Positions 28,869-37,423 of a stretch of 64,000 bases of DNA are shown in pieces (positions within the stretch are counted from its first letter, which is position 1; every line of letters begins with the position of its first letter). The notes beneath the pieces are model-generated. The model searched no databases, was not told where the DNA came from, and saw only the letters and a program-made list of their open reading frames with translations. Position numbers and translations under genes: made by a program. Origin of the DNA: Methylobacterium aerolatum (lineage in GTDB: Bacteria > Pseudomonadota > Alphaproteobacteria > Rhizobiales > Beijerinckiaceae); assembly GCF_022179085.1 (NCBI RefSeq), contig NZ_BPQE01000009.1, forward strand, positions 62,001 to 126,000. Direction: 5' to 3'.

Positions 28869-29951
28869 CTACAACCCGAGCCCGAGCTGGGCCGGCTCCC
28901 CGGCCTCGTCCGCCGCGAAGCCGGAGAGCGCGATGCCGATCAGCCGGGCCGTCCGCCGCAGCGGCAGCAGGCCCCGCAGCAGGTCGAGCCCGATCCGCTC
29001 CAGGCTCTCCCGGTCGGCCACCGGGGCGGGCAGGGACCGGGCGCGGGTGACGAGGGTGAAATCCGAGAATTTCAGCTTTAAAGTCACCGTGCGCCCGCGC
29101 ATGGATTTCGCCTCGGCGCTGCGCCAGACCTTCTCGATCATCGGCGCGAGGCGTTCGGCCAGCACGTCGTAGGCGGCGGTGTCGTCGGAGAAGGTGGTCT
29201 CTGCGCCGATCGACTTGCGGATCCGGTGCGCCCGCACCGGCCTCCCGTCGATGCCCCGTGCGACGGCGTGGTAGTAGCTCGCCGCCGAGCCGAAGGTGGC
29301 CGTGAGCCGGTCGAGGTCCCAGGCCCGGAGATCCGCGCCGGTGTGGATGCCGAGGCGCTTCATCTTCGCCTCGGTGACGGGACCGACGCCGTGGAAGCGC
29401 CCGATGGGCAGGGCGGCCACGAAGTCCGGCCCCATGGCGGGCGTGATGACGAAGAGCGCGTTCGGCTTGCGGTGGTCCGAGGCGACCTTGGCCAGGAACT
29501 TGTTGTAGGACACCCCCGCCGAGGCCACGAGGCCGGTACTTTCCAGGATCTCCGCGCGGATCGCCTTCGCCACCGCCGTCGCGGTCGGCAGTCCCAACAA
29601 ATTCTCCGTGACGTCGAGATAGGCCTCGTCCAGGGCCACCGGCTCGATGATCTCGGTGTGCCGGGCGAAGATCGCGCGGATCTGCTCCGAGACCGCCCGG
29701 TACGCCTCGAAGCGCGGCTTCACGAAGACGAGGTCGGGGCAGAGCCGCCGGGCGGTGGCCGCCGGCATGGCCGAGCGCACGCCGAAGGGCCGGGCCTCGT
29801 AGCTCGCCGCCATGACGACACCCCGCTCCCGCGACCCGCCCACCGCCAGGGGCTTGCCGCGCAAGGCGGGGTCGTCGCGCTGCTCCACGGAGGCGTAGAA
29901 CGCATCCATGTCGATGTGGATGATCTTCCGGAGGGCATCCTCCGCTTGCAT
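28869..29951 (-). CDS. dinB: DNA polymerase IV (Y-family translesion polymerase)
   Basis: This 360-residue error-prone polymerase is used in the SOS response. Motifs in order: IIHIDMDAFYASVEQRDDP (catalytic Asp), VVMAASYEARPFGVRSAMP, VALDEAYLDVTENL (catalytic Asp-Glu), SAGVSYNKFLAKVASDHRKP, then the helix-hairpin-helix region and the little finger with IGAETTFSDDTAAY. The ATG at 29951 is chosen because the longer frame would run across the SOS box at 29968-29982. The C-terminus lacks an obvious sliding-clamp motif beyond the short tail AQLGLGL. Confidence 0.95.
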   Translation of the reverse strand: MQAEDALRKIIHIDMDAFYASVEQRDDPALRGKPLAVGGSRERGVVMAASYEARPFGVRSAMPAATARRLCPDLVFVKPRFEAYRAVSEQIRAIFARHTEIIEPVALDEAYLDVTENLLGLPTATAVAKAIRAEILESTGLVASAGVSYNKFLAKVASDHRKPNALFVITPAMGPDFVAALPIGRFHGVGPVTEAKMKRLGIHTGADLRAWDLDRLTATFGSAASYYHAVARGIDGRPVRAHRIRKSIGAETTFSDDTAAYDVLAERLAPMIEKVWRSAEAKSMRGRTVTLKLKFSDFTLVTRARSLPAPVADRESLERIGLDLLRGLLPLRRTARLIGIALSGFAADEAGEPAQLGLGL

Positions 29952-29967
29952 CGCCTCGGCCCTGGAT

Positions 29968-29982
29968 GTTCCCGCTTCGTTC
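29968..29982. promoter_or_regulatory. LexA (SOS) box of dinB
   Basis: GTTCCCGCTTCGTTC is an exact GTTC-N7-GTTC, the alphaproteobacterial LexA site (established knowledge). It lies 16 bases before the dinB ATG, in the expected promoter/leader position. Confidence 0.88.
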
Positions 29983-30277
29983 AATGCCAAGGGGAAGGGA
30001 TACGGGTCAAGCCGAGGTGCGCGATTGGCCGTCGCCACACGGTCCAATCCCCAGCCGGTTCAGGGTTTCACGCATAGGGTGCATGGAGGATGATTGTCTG
30101 TGAATGGAGCCGCCCTCCACGCGGCCACAAGGCCGGGCGCCGATTGAGAGCCCTTTGCCGGCATGCGAATCAGGCTGCGTGATCGTGCGGACACGCCAGG
30201 GTGTGCACAGGCCCCGTGCCCGGTCAGCCGCCGGGCGCCTGCGGGCGACGGCCTCGCTCGGTCACCGAAGGAGCACG

Positions 30278-30376
30278 ATGATGATGTGGTTCGTTCCACG
30301 CATCCGCGTGTGTGTGCTATTCCGCCGAGTGCGGGGGACCAGCTGGCACCTGGTCCTCCGCGTCTCGCTCGGCTGA
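30278..30376 (+). CDS. Possible small protein (32 residues)
   Basis: Three consecutive ATG codons follow GAAGGAGCACG, a strong ribosome site, and open a 32-codon frame (MMMWFVPRIRVCVLFRRVRG and onward to VSLG) that is Arg- and Val-rich. A strong hairpin follows 12 bases after its stop. There is no family evidence, and the frame could be chance in GC-rich DNA. Confidence 0.3.
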   Translation: MMMWFVPRIRVCVLFRRVRGTSWHLVLRVSLG

Positions 30377-30388
30377 TTCAGTCACACG

Positions 30389-30416
30389 GGCCGGGCGGTC
30401 GAAAGGCCGCCCGGCC
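30389..30416. terminator. GNRA-capped hairpin, possible bidirectional terminator
   Basis: GGCCGGGCGGTC-GAAA-GGCCGCCCGGCC is a 12-bp stem (one wobble) with a GAAA tetraloop. It lies after the small frame on the plus strand and 33 bases after the doxX stop on the minus strand. There is no T tract. Confidence 0.5.
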
Positions 30417-30449
30417 ACTCCCGGAAGATCGCGCCATCGCTCCTGTCGG

Positions 30450-30887
30450 TCAAGAGCGCCGGCTCCGGTCGGCGTCGGACCGGAACGGCCAGTCGATCAG
30501 CCCGCCCGCCCAGAGGGCGGCCCAGACGAAGACCGGCTGAAACGCGAGCCGGGGCCCGTGGTACCACCACGAGTCCGGAATGCCGTCGATGTGGATGTGG
30601 TCGAAGGCGTGCTTCAGGTTCGCTGGGTAGACGCAGACCGCGTAGAGGGCGAGGCCGACCGCCGCCGCCCTCCGGGTCGCCGGGATCAGCAGCCCGAGCG
30701 CCCCGGCGAGCTCGCACAGGCCCGTCGCCTGGATGACGAGGCGCGGCTCGGGCACCCAGTCGGGCATGAGCGGCAGCATCGCGTCCGTGGCCACGAGATG
30801 GACCACGCCGATGAAGGCGTAGACCGCTGCCAGGAGCCAGCGCAGGGCGGCCCGGCCCCGTCCGTCTCGCATATGATGGTCGTTCAC
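30450..30887 (-). CDS. DoxX-like integral membrane protein
   Basis: The 145-residue protein has four hydrophobic segments and the DoxX-like pattern (ALRWLLAAVYAFIGVVHL; IQATGLCELAGALGLL; AVGLALYAVCVYPANLKHA). The function of the family is poorly defined (linked to redox or sulfur metabolism). Its start overlaps the pabC stop by four bases, so it is the last gene of the pab operon; a link to folate synthesis is not obvious. Confidence 0.85.
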   Translation of the reverse strand: MNDHHMRDGRGRAALRWLLAAVYAFIGVVHLVATDAMLPLMPDWVPEPRLVIQATGLCELAGALGLLIPATRRAAAVGLALYAVCVYPANLKHAFDHIHIDGIPDSWWYHGPRLAFQPVFVWAALWAGGLIDWPFRSDADRSRRS

Positions 30888-31837
30888 GCGACCTCCTCGG
30901 GCGGGACGCCGCAGGCTCTCGCCACCGCCCCGCGCACGGCCTCGCGCAGGGCCGGGAAGGCGGGATGGCCGGCGCTGTCGTAGGCGGTCTCCCCCACGGC
31001 CGTCACGGGGGCGAGGAGACGGAGCGAGTTGGTCACGAACACCGCCTGCGCGCCGCGCAGGTCCTCCGGCGTCAGGGAGCGCTCCTCGACGGTGAGGCCG
31101 CAGGCCGGGGCGAGAGCCAGGAGTTGCCCCCGGGTGATGCCGGGGAGGACACCGTCGGTCAGCGGCGGGGTGAGGAGCGTAAGGGGCCCCTCTCCGTCAT
31201 GGCGGGTGGAGCGAAGCAATCCAGCAGCGCCATCGTCGGAGTCGTCCCGCTGTCCCGGGTCGCTTCGCTGCGCTCGCGATGGCGGGGGCATCACGCAGAA
31301 CACGTTCCCCGTCCCCGCGCAGGCCACCGCGCCCCGCGTGTTGCAAAACAGCGCCTCGTCGAACCCGGCCCGCGCCGCCTCGCCCGCCGCGAGGACGGCG
31401 TCGAGGTAGCCGAGCGTCTTGATCCGCGCGGCCGGGGAGGTGTCGTTGCGGGCGATGGCGGTGGGCCGGAGCCGCAGGGGGGCGAAGGCGATGGCCCGCC
31501 CGGTCGGGGCGGCGGTGACGAAGAGGGTCGCGCGCGGCAGGTCCGGCGGCTTCAGGCCCCGGGGCCCCGCGCCGCGGGTGAGCGTGGTGCGGATCGCCAG
31601 CCGCGGCCCGCGCTCGGCGATCTCTCGCATCGCGCTGCGGACCGTGTCCGGGTCGGCGGGGATGCCGAGGCCGTCGGCCGAGGCGACGAGGCGGTCGACA
31701 TGGTCCGCCTCGAAGGCGATCCGCCCGCCGATGGAGAGGGCGGTGTCGAACAGCCCGTCGCCCAGCGTCAGGCCCCGGTCGACATGGTCGAAGGGCGCCG
31801 TGGTGCCTTCCTGCACCCGGCCGTCACGCCACAGCAT
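30884..31837 (-). CDS. pabC: Aminodeoxychorismate lyase (class IV aminotransferase fold), with repeat-derived insert
   Basis: This PLP enzyme probably releases p-aminobenzoate from aminodeoxychorismate in folate synthesis. Fold markers: RGLTLGDGLFDT near residue 21, the PLP-lysine in ARIKTLGYLDAV (Lys140), FCNTRGAVACAGTGNVF, and TPPLTDGVLPGITRGQLL. Residues about 184-214 (PPPSRAQRSDPGQRDDS and onward to TRHDG) are translated from a family A repeat inserted in frame into a surface loop between the NVF strand and the TPPL strand. The protein is thus about 30 residues longer than expected. It overlaps pabA by 14 bases and doxX by 4. Confidence 0.88.
   Translation of the reverse strand: MLWRDGRVQEGTTAPFDHVDRGLTLGDGLFDTALSIGGRIAFEADHVDRLVASADGLGIPADPDTVRSAMREIAERGPRLAIRTTLTRGAGPRGLKPPDLPRATLFVTAAPTGRAIAFAPLRLRPTAIARNDTSPAARIKTLGYLDAVLAAGEAARAGFDEALFCNTRGAVACAGTGNVFCVMPPPSRAQRSDPGQRDDSDDGAAGLLRSTRHDGEGPLTLLTPPLTDGVLPGITRGQLLALAPACGLTVEERSLTPEDLRGAQAVFVTNSLRLLAPVTAVGETAYDSAGHPAFPALREAVRGAVARACGVPPEEVA
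31195..31284. repeat. Family A repeat inside pabC
   Basis: The 90-base element has arms CGTCATGGCGGGTGGAGCGA, followed by AGCAATCCAG, and GGTCGCTTCGCTGCGCTCGC, followed by GATGGCGG. It matches the intergenic copies at 58871 and 60094. Its length is a multiple of three and it keeps the pabC frame open. Confidence 0.88.
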
Positions 31838-32429
31838 CGCGCGCTCCCTGCCGCCACGCGCGGGTCAGATCGAGGAAGTTGGCGAACACGGCGTGGCCGT
31901 TCTCGGTCAGCACCGATTCGGGGTGGAACTGCACGCCGTAGGTGGGGTGCCGCCGGTGGGAGAGGGCCATGACCTCGCCCTCGTCGGAGACGGCATCGAC
32001 GGTGAGATGGTCCGCCATGCCGGGCTGGGGCGTCACCACCAGGGAATGGTAGCGCGCCACCGGCATCGGCGCGGGCAGGCCGGCGAAGAGGCGCTCGCCG
32101 TCGTGGGCGATGGGCGTCGCCTGCCCGTGCAGGGGCCGCCGCGCCCGCTCGACCTTGCCGCCGAAGGCCGCGCCGATGGCTTGGTGCCCGAGGCAGACGC
32201 CGAGGATCGGCAGGCTCCCCGACAGCTCGCGGATCGCGGGCAGGGACACCCCCGCCTCGGCGGGCGAGCAGGGGCCGGGGGAGATCACCAGCGCGTCGGG
32301 CGCAATCGCCCGGATGCCGCCGACGTCCAGCGCGTCGTTGCGCACGACGCGGACGGCCTCGCCCAGCTCCTCGAAGTAGCGGACCACGTTGAAGACGAAG
32401 GAATCGTAGTTGTCGAGGACGAGGATCAT
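31824..32429 (-). CDS. pabA: Aminodeoxychorismate synthase component II (glutamine amidotransferase)
   Basis: The 201-residue class I amidotransferase supplies ammonia to PabB. It has MILVLDNYDSFVFNVVRYF, ALVISPGPCSPAEAGVS, the nucleophile elbow LGVCLGHQAIG (Cys79), RYHSLVV, and GVQFHPESVLTENG with the His-Glu pair. It cannot be told apart from TrpG by sequence alone, but its place between pabB and pabC supports a PABA role (it may serve both). The ATG at 32429 follows immediately on a repeat-filled gap. Confidence 0.93.
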   Translation of the reverse strand: MILVLDNYDSFVFNVVRYFEELGEAVRVVRNDALDVGGIRAIAPDALVISPGPCSPAEAGVSLPAIRELSGSLPILGVCLGHQAIGAAFGGKVERARRPLHGQATPIAHDGERLFAGLPAPMPVARYHSLVVTPQPGMADHLTVDAVSDEGEVMALSHRRHPTYGVQFHPESVLTENGHAVFANFLDLTRAWRQGARDAVA

Positions 32430-32439
32430 GCGGCCCCCC

Positions 32440-32532
32440 CGTCCTTGCGAGCGTCGCGAGGCGATCCGGGACACCACGAGGTCTCGCCGCGTCCCTCGAC
32501 CCTGGATCGCTTCCCTGCGCTCGCGATGACGG
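32440..32532. repeat. Family A repeat between pabB and pabA
   Basis: The arms CGTCCTTGCGAGCGTCGCGA, followed by GGCGATCC, and CCTGGATCGCTTCCCTGCGC, followed by TCGCGATGACGG, fill almost all of the 115-base gap between pabB and pabA, inside the operon. Confidence 0.85.
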
Positions 32533-32544
32533 CGTGAGAGAGGA

Positions 32545-33915
32545 TCATCGGAACGCCTCGAACACCCGCTCGGCCTTGGCCAGCGTCTCGTCGTATTCCG
32601 GCCCCGGCTCGGAGAGCAGGGTGACGCCGCCGCCCGCCTGGAGCACGGCTCTCCGGTCGTCCATGAACACGGTGCGGATGGCGATGGAGGTATCGAGGTC
32701 GCCGTCGAAGCCGATCCGGCCGATGGCGCCGCAATAGATTTCCCGGGCGTCGCCCTCGATCTCGCTGATGATGTCCATGGCGCGGATCTTCGGCGCACCG
32801 GTGATCGAGCCGCCGGGGAAGGTGCGCTCCAGGAGGTCGAGCCCGTCGAGCCCTTCCCGCAGGGTGCCCGTCACCACCGAGACGAGGTGATGGACGCCCG
32901 CATAGGTCTCCAGCCCGCACAGCACCGGCACGGCGACGCTGCCGGGCTCGCAGACCCGCGACAGGTCGTTGCGCAGGAGATCGACGATCATCACGTTCTC
33001 CGCCCGGTCCTTGGACGACGCTGCGAGGCCCTCGGCCGCCGCCCGGTCCTCCGCCGGGTCGGGCAGCCGCTTGGCGGTGCCCTTGATCGGCCGGGTCTCG
33101 ACGTGGCGCCCGTCGAGCCGCACGAACCGCTCCGGCGAGGAGGAGGCCACCGTCAGCCCGTCGAACTCTTGGTAGGCACCGAAGGTGGCGGGGTTGGTCC
33201 CGCGCAGGCGCCGGTAAAGGGCGAAGGGGTCGAACCCCTCCGGCAGGCCGGCCTCGAATCGCTGGGCGATGTTCGCTTGGTAGATGTCACCCGCGCGGAT
33301 GTAATTCTTGACCGTTTCGACAGCCTTTTCATAATCTTGGCGTGAGAAGTTCGACCGCCATGTGAGGTCGCCGCAGGCCGGGGCGGGATCCGCCGGAGGC
33401 GCGTCGCGCATGAGGTCCGCGAACTGCGCCAGCCGGGCCTGCGCCCGCGCCTCGCGGGCCGCCGGCGCTGTTTCGGGGAAGCCGGTGGAGATGAGCCTCG
33501 CCGTGCCGGCCGCGTGGTCGAGGACCAGCACCGTGTCGTAGACATTAAGGGCGATGTCGTCGGTCAGCCCGGCCCGGCGGGCGGGGGGCGTCACCCGCTC
33601 CAGGGCACCGCCGCACTCGTAGGCGATGTAGCCGATGGCCCCGCCAGGGAAGGGGTGGGCCGGGTCGGCGGCGAGGCGATAGGGCGCGAGGCAGGCGCGC
33701 AGGGCCTCGAAGGGCCCGCCGGGGACAGGACGCCCGTCGAGGGTCGCTTGGCCGTCGCGGAAGCGGAACCGGGCGAAGGGGTCGGCGGCGACGAGCGACA
33801 GGCGGCCCAGCGCGTCGTGGCGCATGGCGCTGTCGAGGAGGGCGAGCCCCGGCAGGACACGCAGCCGCGCGGCGGCGGCGATCGCGTCGAGGGGGGGCAG
33901 GTCGCGGAACCACAT
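32545..33915 (-). CDS. pabB: Aminodeoxychorismate synthase component I
   Basis: The 456-residue chorismate-using enzyme makes 4-amino-4-deoxychorismate with PabA. The C-terminal chorismate-binding domain is complete: [58 protein letters not shown], and [21 protein letters not shown] carries the lysine typical of PabB chemistry. It heads the pabB-pabA-pabC-doxX unit and is divergent from rimO. Confidence 0.95.
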   Translation of the reverse strand: MWFRDLPPLDAIAAAARLRVLPGLALLDSAMRHDALGRLSLVAADPFARFRFRDGQATLDGRPVPGGPFEALRACLAPYRLAADPAHPFPGGAIGYIAYECGGALERVTPPARRAGLTDDIALNVYDTVLVLDHAAGTARLISTGFPETAPAAREARAQARLAQFADLMRDAPPADPAPACGDLTWRSNFSRQDYEKAVETVKNYIRAGDIYQANIAQRFEAGLPEGFDPFALYRRLRGTNPATFGAYQEFDGLTVASSSPERFVRLDGRHVETRPIKGTAKRLPDPAEDRAAAEGLAASSKDRAENVMIVDLLRNDLSRVCEPGSVAVPVLCGLETYAGVHHLVSVVTGTLREGLDGLDLLERTFPGGSITGAPKIRAMDIISEIEGDAREIYCGAIGRIGFDGDLDTSIAIRTVFMDDRRAVLQAGGGVTLLSEPGPEYDETLAKAERVFEAFR

Positions 33916-34125
33916 GAACCGAGCTCAAGCCTTGGTGTCGCGGCGGCAAGCGGGTGCCCTCGCACAGGCGATGCCGCGGGGGAAGGGCAGGCCGCCGTGC
34001 GGGTCGAAAACAGGCAGGCTCGCACTGGCGGCCCGAACCGGCTATATCGGTGCCAATCCCGAAGACTGCCAGCGTCCTCGACGCGCCACCGCGGCGCGGG
34101 CGCCGCCGCATCCGATGCCGACCTC

Positions 34126-35487
34126 ATGACCCAGACCGCCTCGCCCGAAGCCCAGAGCGCGCTCACCGGCACGCCCGCCGGCGCCCCGAAGATCTCCTTC
34201 GTCTCCCTCGGCTGCCCCAAGGCGCTGGTGGATTCCGAGCGGATCCTGACGCACCTGCGCGCCGAAGGCTACGAACTCGCCCGCAAGCACGACGGGGCGG
34301 ACCTCGTCATCGTGAACACCTGCGGCTTCCTCGATTCCGCCAAGGCCGAATCGCTCGCCGCCATCGGCGAGGCCATGGCCGAGAACGGCCGCGTCATCGT
34401 CACCGGATGCATGGGCGCGCAGCCGGAGGAGATCCGCGAGAAGTATCCGGACCTCCTCGCCGTCACCGGCCCGCAGGCCTACGAATCGGTGGTGGCGGCG
34501 GTGCACGAGGCGGCGCCCCCGGCCCACGACCCCTTCGTGGACCTCGTGCCGCCCCAGGGCATCAAGCTGACGCCCCGGCACTACGCCTACCTGAAGATCG
34601 CCGAGGGCTGCCACAACCGGTGCAGCTTCTGCATCATCCCGTCGCTCCGCGGCGACCTCGTGAGCCGCCCGGCGGCCGACGTGCTGCGCGAGGCCGAGAA
34701 GCTGGTGAAGGCCGGGGTGAAGGAACTCCTCGTCGTTTCGCAGGACACGAGCGCCTACGGCCTCGACATCCGCTACGCCGAGAGCCCCTGGCGGGACCGG
34801 CAGGTCCGGGCCCGCTTCGCCGACCTCGCGGGGGAACTCGGCGACCTCGGGGCCTGGGTGCGGCTCCACTACGTCTATCCCTACCCGCACGTGGACGAGG
34901 TCATCCCGCTCATGGCCGAGGGGAAGGTTCTCCCCTATCTCGACATGCCGCTCCAGCACGCGAGCCCCACGGTGCTCAAGCGGATGCGCCGCCCCGGCAA
35001 CCAGGAGAAGCAGCTCGATCGCATCAGGTCCTGGCGCGCCGCCTGCCCGGATCTCGCCATCCGCTCGACCTTCATCGTCGGCTTCCCCGGGGAGACCGAG
35101 GCGGAGTTCGAGGAACTGCTGGAGTGGCTGAAGGAGGCCAAGCTCGACCGGGTCGGCTGCTTCGAGTTCGAGCCCGTGGCGGGTGCCACCGCCAATGCGC
35201 TCAGCGGGCCGGTGCCGCCGGAGGTGAAGGCCGAGCGCAAGCGCCGCCTGATGGAGACGCAGAACGCCATCTCGCTCCGCCTGCAGAAGGCCAAGGTCGG
35301 CAAGCGCATGCCGGTGATCGTCGATGCGGTGGAGGGCAACATCGCCAAGGGCCGCTCCAAGGCCGACGCCCCGGAGATCGACGGCACCGTCCACGCCAGC
35401 TTCCGCCGCCCGGTGCGGGTGGGGGAGATCGTCTCGGTGAAGATCGACCGGGCCGAGGCGTACGACCTGTACGGCAGCGTGACCTGA
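34126..35487 (+). CDS. rimO: Ribosomal protein S12 methylthiotransferase
   Basis: This radical-SAM enzyme adds a methylthio group to an aspartate of ribosomal protein S12. The 453-residue protein has the N-terminal cluster cysteines Cys30 ([12 protein letters not shown]), Cys66 and Cys95, the radical-SAM motif CHNRCSFC (Cys162, 166, 169), [16 protein letters not shown], and a C-terminal TRAM domain. S-L-G-C-P-K marks RimO rather than MiaB. The ATG at 34126 gives the shortest frame with the full domain set. Confidence 0.96.
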   Translation: MTQTASPEAQSALTGTPAGAPKISFVSLGCPKALVDSERILTHLRAEGYELARKHDGADLVIVNTCGFLDSAKAESLAAIGEAMAENGRVIVTGCMGAQPEEIREKYPDLLAVTGPQAYESVVAAVHEAAPPAHDPFVDLVPPQGIKLTPRHYAYLKIAEGCHNRCSFCIIPSLRGDLVSRPAADVLREAEKLVKAGVKELLVVSQDTSAYGLDIRYAESPWRDRQVRARFADLAGELGDLGAWVRLHYVYPYPHVDEVIPLMAEGKVLPYLDMPLQHASPTVLKRMRRPGNQEKQLDRIRSWRAACPDLAIRSTFIVGFPGETEAEFEELLEWLKEAKLDRVGCFEFEPVAGATANALSGPVPPEVKAERKRRLMETQNAISLRLQKAKVGKRMPVIVDAVEGNIAKGRSKADAPEIDGTVHASFRRPVRVGEIVSVKIDRAEAYDLYGSVT

Positions 35488-35534
35488 GGCGGACGCCCGG
35501 GTTAGAATGCGGTGACGCGGCTCGGATTCGATCG

Positions 35535-35726
35535 ATGACGGATGCGCTGACACAGCTTCTGGAAGCCGCCCGGCGGGCCCAGCCCTCGCCCCAGCATCGC
35601 GAGGCGCAGCGCCGGAGCTTCGCCTACGGCAACACGCATTTCGAGAACGGGCTCATCACGCGCGAGATGGTGGACCGTCAGGCCGACAAGCTCGCGAAGG
35701 AACAGGGTGAGCACGGGCGAGGGTGA
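35535..35726 (+). CDS. VbhA-like small antitoxin of a Fic module
   Basis: The 63-residue helical protein lies directly before fic and overlaps it by 20 bases. It contains RRSFAYGNTHFENGLITREMV, close to the inhibitory helix of class I Fic antitoxins ((S/T)xxxE(G/N)); here the first position would be Asn rather than Ser/Thr, with Glu-Asn kept. In such systems the antitoxin glutamate blocks ATP binding by Fic (family knowledge). The start is the ATG at 35535. Confidence 0.75.
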   Translation: MTDALTQLLEAARRAQPSPQHREAQRRSFAYGNTHFENGLITREMVDRQADKLAKEQGEHGRG

Positions 35727-36366
35727 GCGGCGCGACAGTCGCGCCCTCGAACCCGACCTCATCCGGGATCCGCAGGCGAGGGCGGAAGCCGAAGCCCTCA
35801 ACGGCCTTCGCCAGTACGATGCCGGTATCGCGGCCATTCAGGATGCGCTTGAGCGGGAGGGGCCGTTCAGGCTGGGGCCCTCGCTGATCCTCAGCCTCCA
35901 CCGGGAAGCGCTGCGCGGAATCAGCCTCTACGCCGGCAACTTCCGGCCCGGTGATGTGGAAATCAACGGCAGTCGGCACGTCCCGCCCGGCGCGCATCTC
36001 GTTCCCGAACACGTGGAAGACCTCTGCGACTACGTGAACGAACGATGGGAGCGGGCGACTCCACTGCATCTCGCCGCCTACGTGATGTGGCGGCTCAACT
36101 GGATTCATCCCTTCGCGGATGGCAACGGGCGCACGTCCCGCATCGCATCGTATGTGGTGCTGTCGATCGCAGCGAAGATTCTGCTGCCCGGCATGCCCAC
36201 CATCCCCGATCAGATCGTCGACAACCGGAAGCCCTATTTCGACGCCCTCGATGCCGCCGACGCCGCATGGAGGGAAGGCCGACTCGACATTGCGAAGATG
36301 GAAGACCTGCTTGGCGGGATGCTGGAACGCCAGCTCTCCGGCTTCCGGGCGCGGAACACCGACTGA
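35707..36366 (+). CDS. Fic/DOC-family AMPylating toxin
   Basis: The 219-residue protein has the complete catalytic motif HPFADGNGRTSR (His134), upstream LVPEHVEDLCDYVNE for the flap/core helices, and GISLYAGNFRPGDVEI. It is likely to transfer AMP (or another nucleotide part) onto a protein such as DNA gyrase/topoisomerase IV, as in VbhT-like systems (family knowledge); the target here is unknown. The start is the GTG at 35707 inside the antitoxin gene, so expression of the pair is coupled. Confidence 0.92.
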   Translation: MSTGEGERRDSRALEPDLIRDPQARAEAEALNGLRQYDAGIAAIQDALEREGPFRLGPSLILSLHREALRGISLYAGNFRPGDVEINGSRHVPPGAHLVPEHVEDLCDYVNERWERATPLHLAAYVMWRLNWIHPFADGNGRTSRIASYVVLSIAAKILLPGMPTIPDQIVDNRKPYFDALDAADAAWREGRLDIAKMEDLLGGMLERQLSGFRARNTD

Positions 36367-36486
36367 CGCGCCACAGGAAATGACCCGCATTTGCAGCCAT
36401 GCTCGCCGGTCCTATGAGGGGGAGCCCCGCACCGGCCCCGGATCCATGCGCCCCTCAGTTTTCCCTCTCCGCCCGCAGGCCCGCCC

Positions 36487-37416
36487 GTGACCGGCGCGCT
36501 GCTCCTCGCCCTGCTGCCGATCGCCCTGCTGATCGGGCTCGGCGCCGCGCTGCGGCGGGCGGGGTTCCTGGCCGAGAGCTTCTGGCCGCAGGCGGAACGG
36601 CTCGGCTACTACGTGCTGCTGCCGAGCCTGTTCGTGGACGGGCTCGCCACCGCCCGCCTCGACGGAGTGCCGGTCCTCGGGCTGGCCGTCGTGCTCGTCG
36701 CCTCGACGGTGGCCGTGGCCCTGCTGTTGCTGGCGCTCCGGCCGCGCCTCGCGCTCGACGGGGCGGCCTTCACCTCGGTGTTCCAGGGCGGGATCCGCTT
36801 CAACAACTACGTTGGGGTCTCGGCGGCGGTGGGCCTGTTCGGAGCCCAGGGCCTCGCCCTGGCGGCGGTGGCGAACGCGGCCATCGTGCCCACCGTCAAC
36901 ATCCTCTGCGTCCTCGTCTTCGCCCGGTTCGGCTCCGCCGGGCGGCTCGCGCCCGTGGCCGTCGCCCGCCAGCTGGTCCTCAATCCCCTCGTCATGGCGA
37001 GCGTCGTCGGCATCGTCCTCCAGGGCACGGGCCTGCCCCTGCCGGTCGGGATCGAGCCGGTGCTCAAGGCGCTGGGCCAAGCCTCCCTGCCGCTCGGCCT
37101 GCTCTGCGTCGGCGCAGCCCTCGATTTCGGGACGGCGCGAACCTGGATCAGGCCCCTCGCCGTCAGCTCGGCCGTCAAGTTCGGGCTGATGCCCCTCGCG
37201 ACGGTGCTGGCCTGCCTCGCCCTGGGCCTGCGGGGCCCCGCCGCAGCCACGGCCCTGCTGTTCCAGGCGCTGCCGACCGCCTCGTCCTCCTACATCATGG
37301 CCCGCCAACTCGGCGGCGATGCCCCGCTCATGGCGGGCATCATCGCCCTCCAGACGGTCCTGGCGGGCGCGGCCCTGCCGCTGGTTCTGCTGCTTCTCGA
37401 CGGGATCGCGGCGTGA
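36487..37416 (+). CDS. AEC-family transporter (auxin efflux carrier-like)
   Basis: The 309-residue protein has ten hydrophobic helices and AEC features: FQGGIRFNNYVGVSAAVGLFG in the first half and LFQALPTASSSYIMARQLGGD near the end. Relatives move malonate, malate or other small organic anions; the substrate cannot be told. It starts with GTG at 36487. The stop lies seven bases from the convergent mazG stop. Confidence 0.88.
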   Translation: MTGALLLALLPIALLIGLGAALRRAGFLAESFWPQAERLGYYVLLPSLFVDGLATARLDGVPVLGLAVVLVASTVAVALLLLALRPRLALDGAAFTSVFQGGIRFNNYVGVSAAVGLFGAQGLALAAVANAAIVPTVNILCVLVFARFGSAGRLAPVAVARQLVLNPLVMASVVGIVLQGTGLPLPVGIEPVLKALGQASLPLGLLCVGAALDFGTARTWIRPLAVSSAVKFGLMPLATVLACLALGLRGPAAATALLFQALPTASSSYIMARQLGGDAPLMAGIIALQTVLAGAALPLVLLLLDGIAA

Positions 37417-37423
37417 GGCGGGC

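Larger units (their letters stand above)
29952..30449. other. About 500 bases with no large gene
   Basis: It holds the dinB SOS box at its left end, a possible 32-residue reading frame at 30278, and a GAAA-capped hairpin at 30389. The remaining sequence shows no coding signal I can support. Confidence 0.6.
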
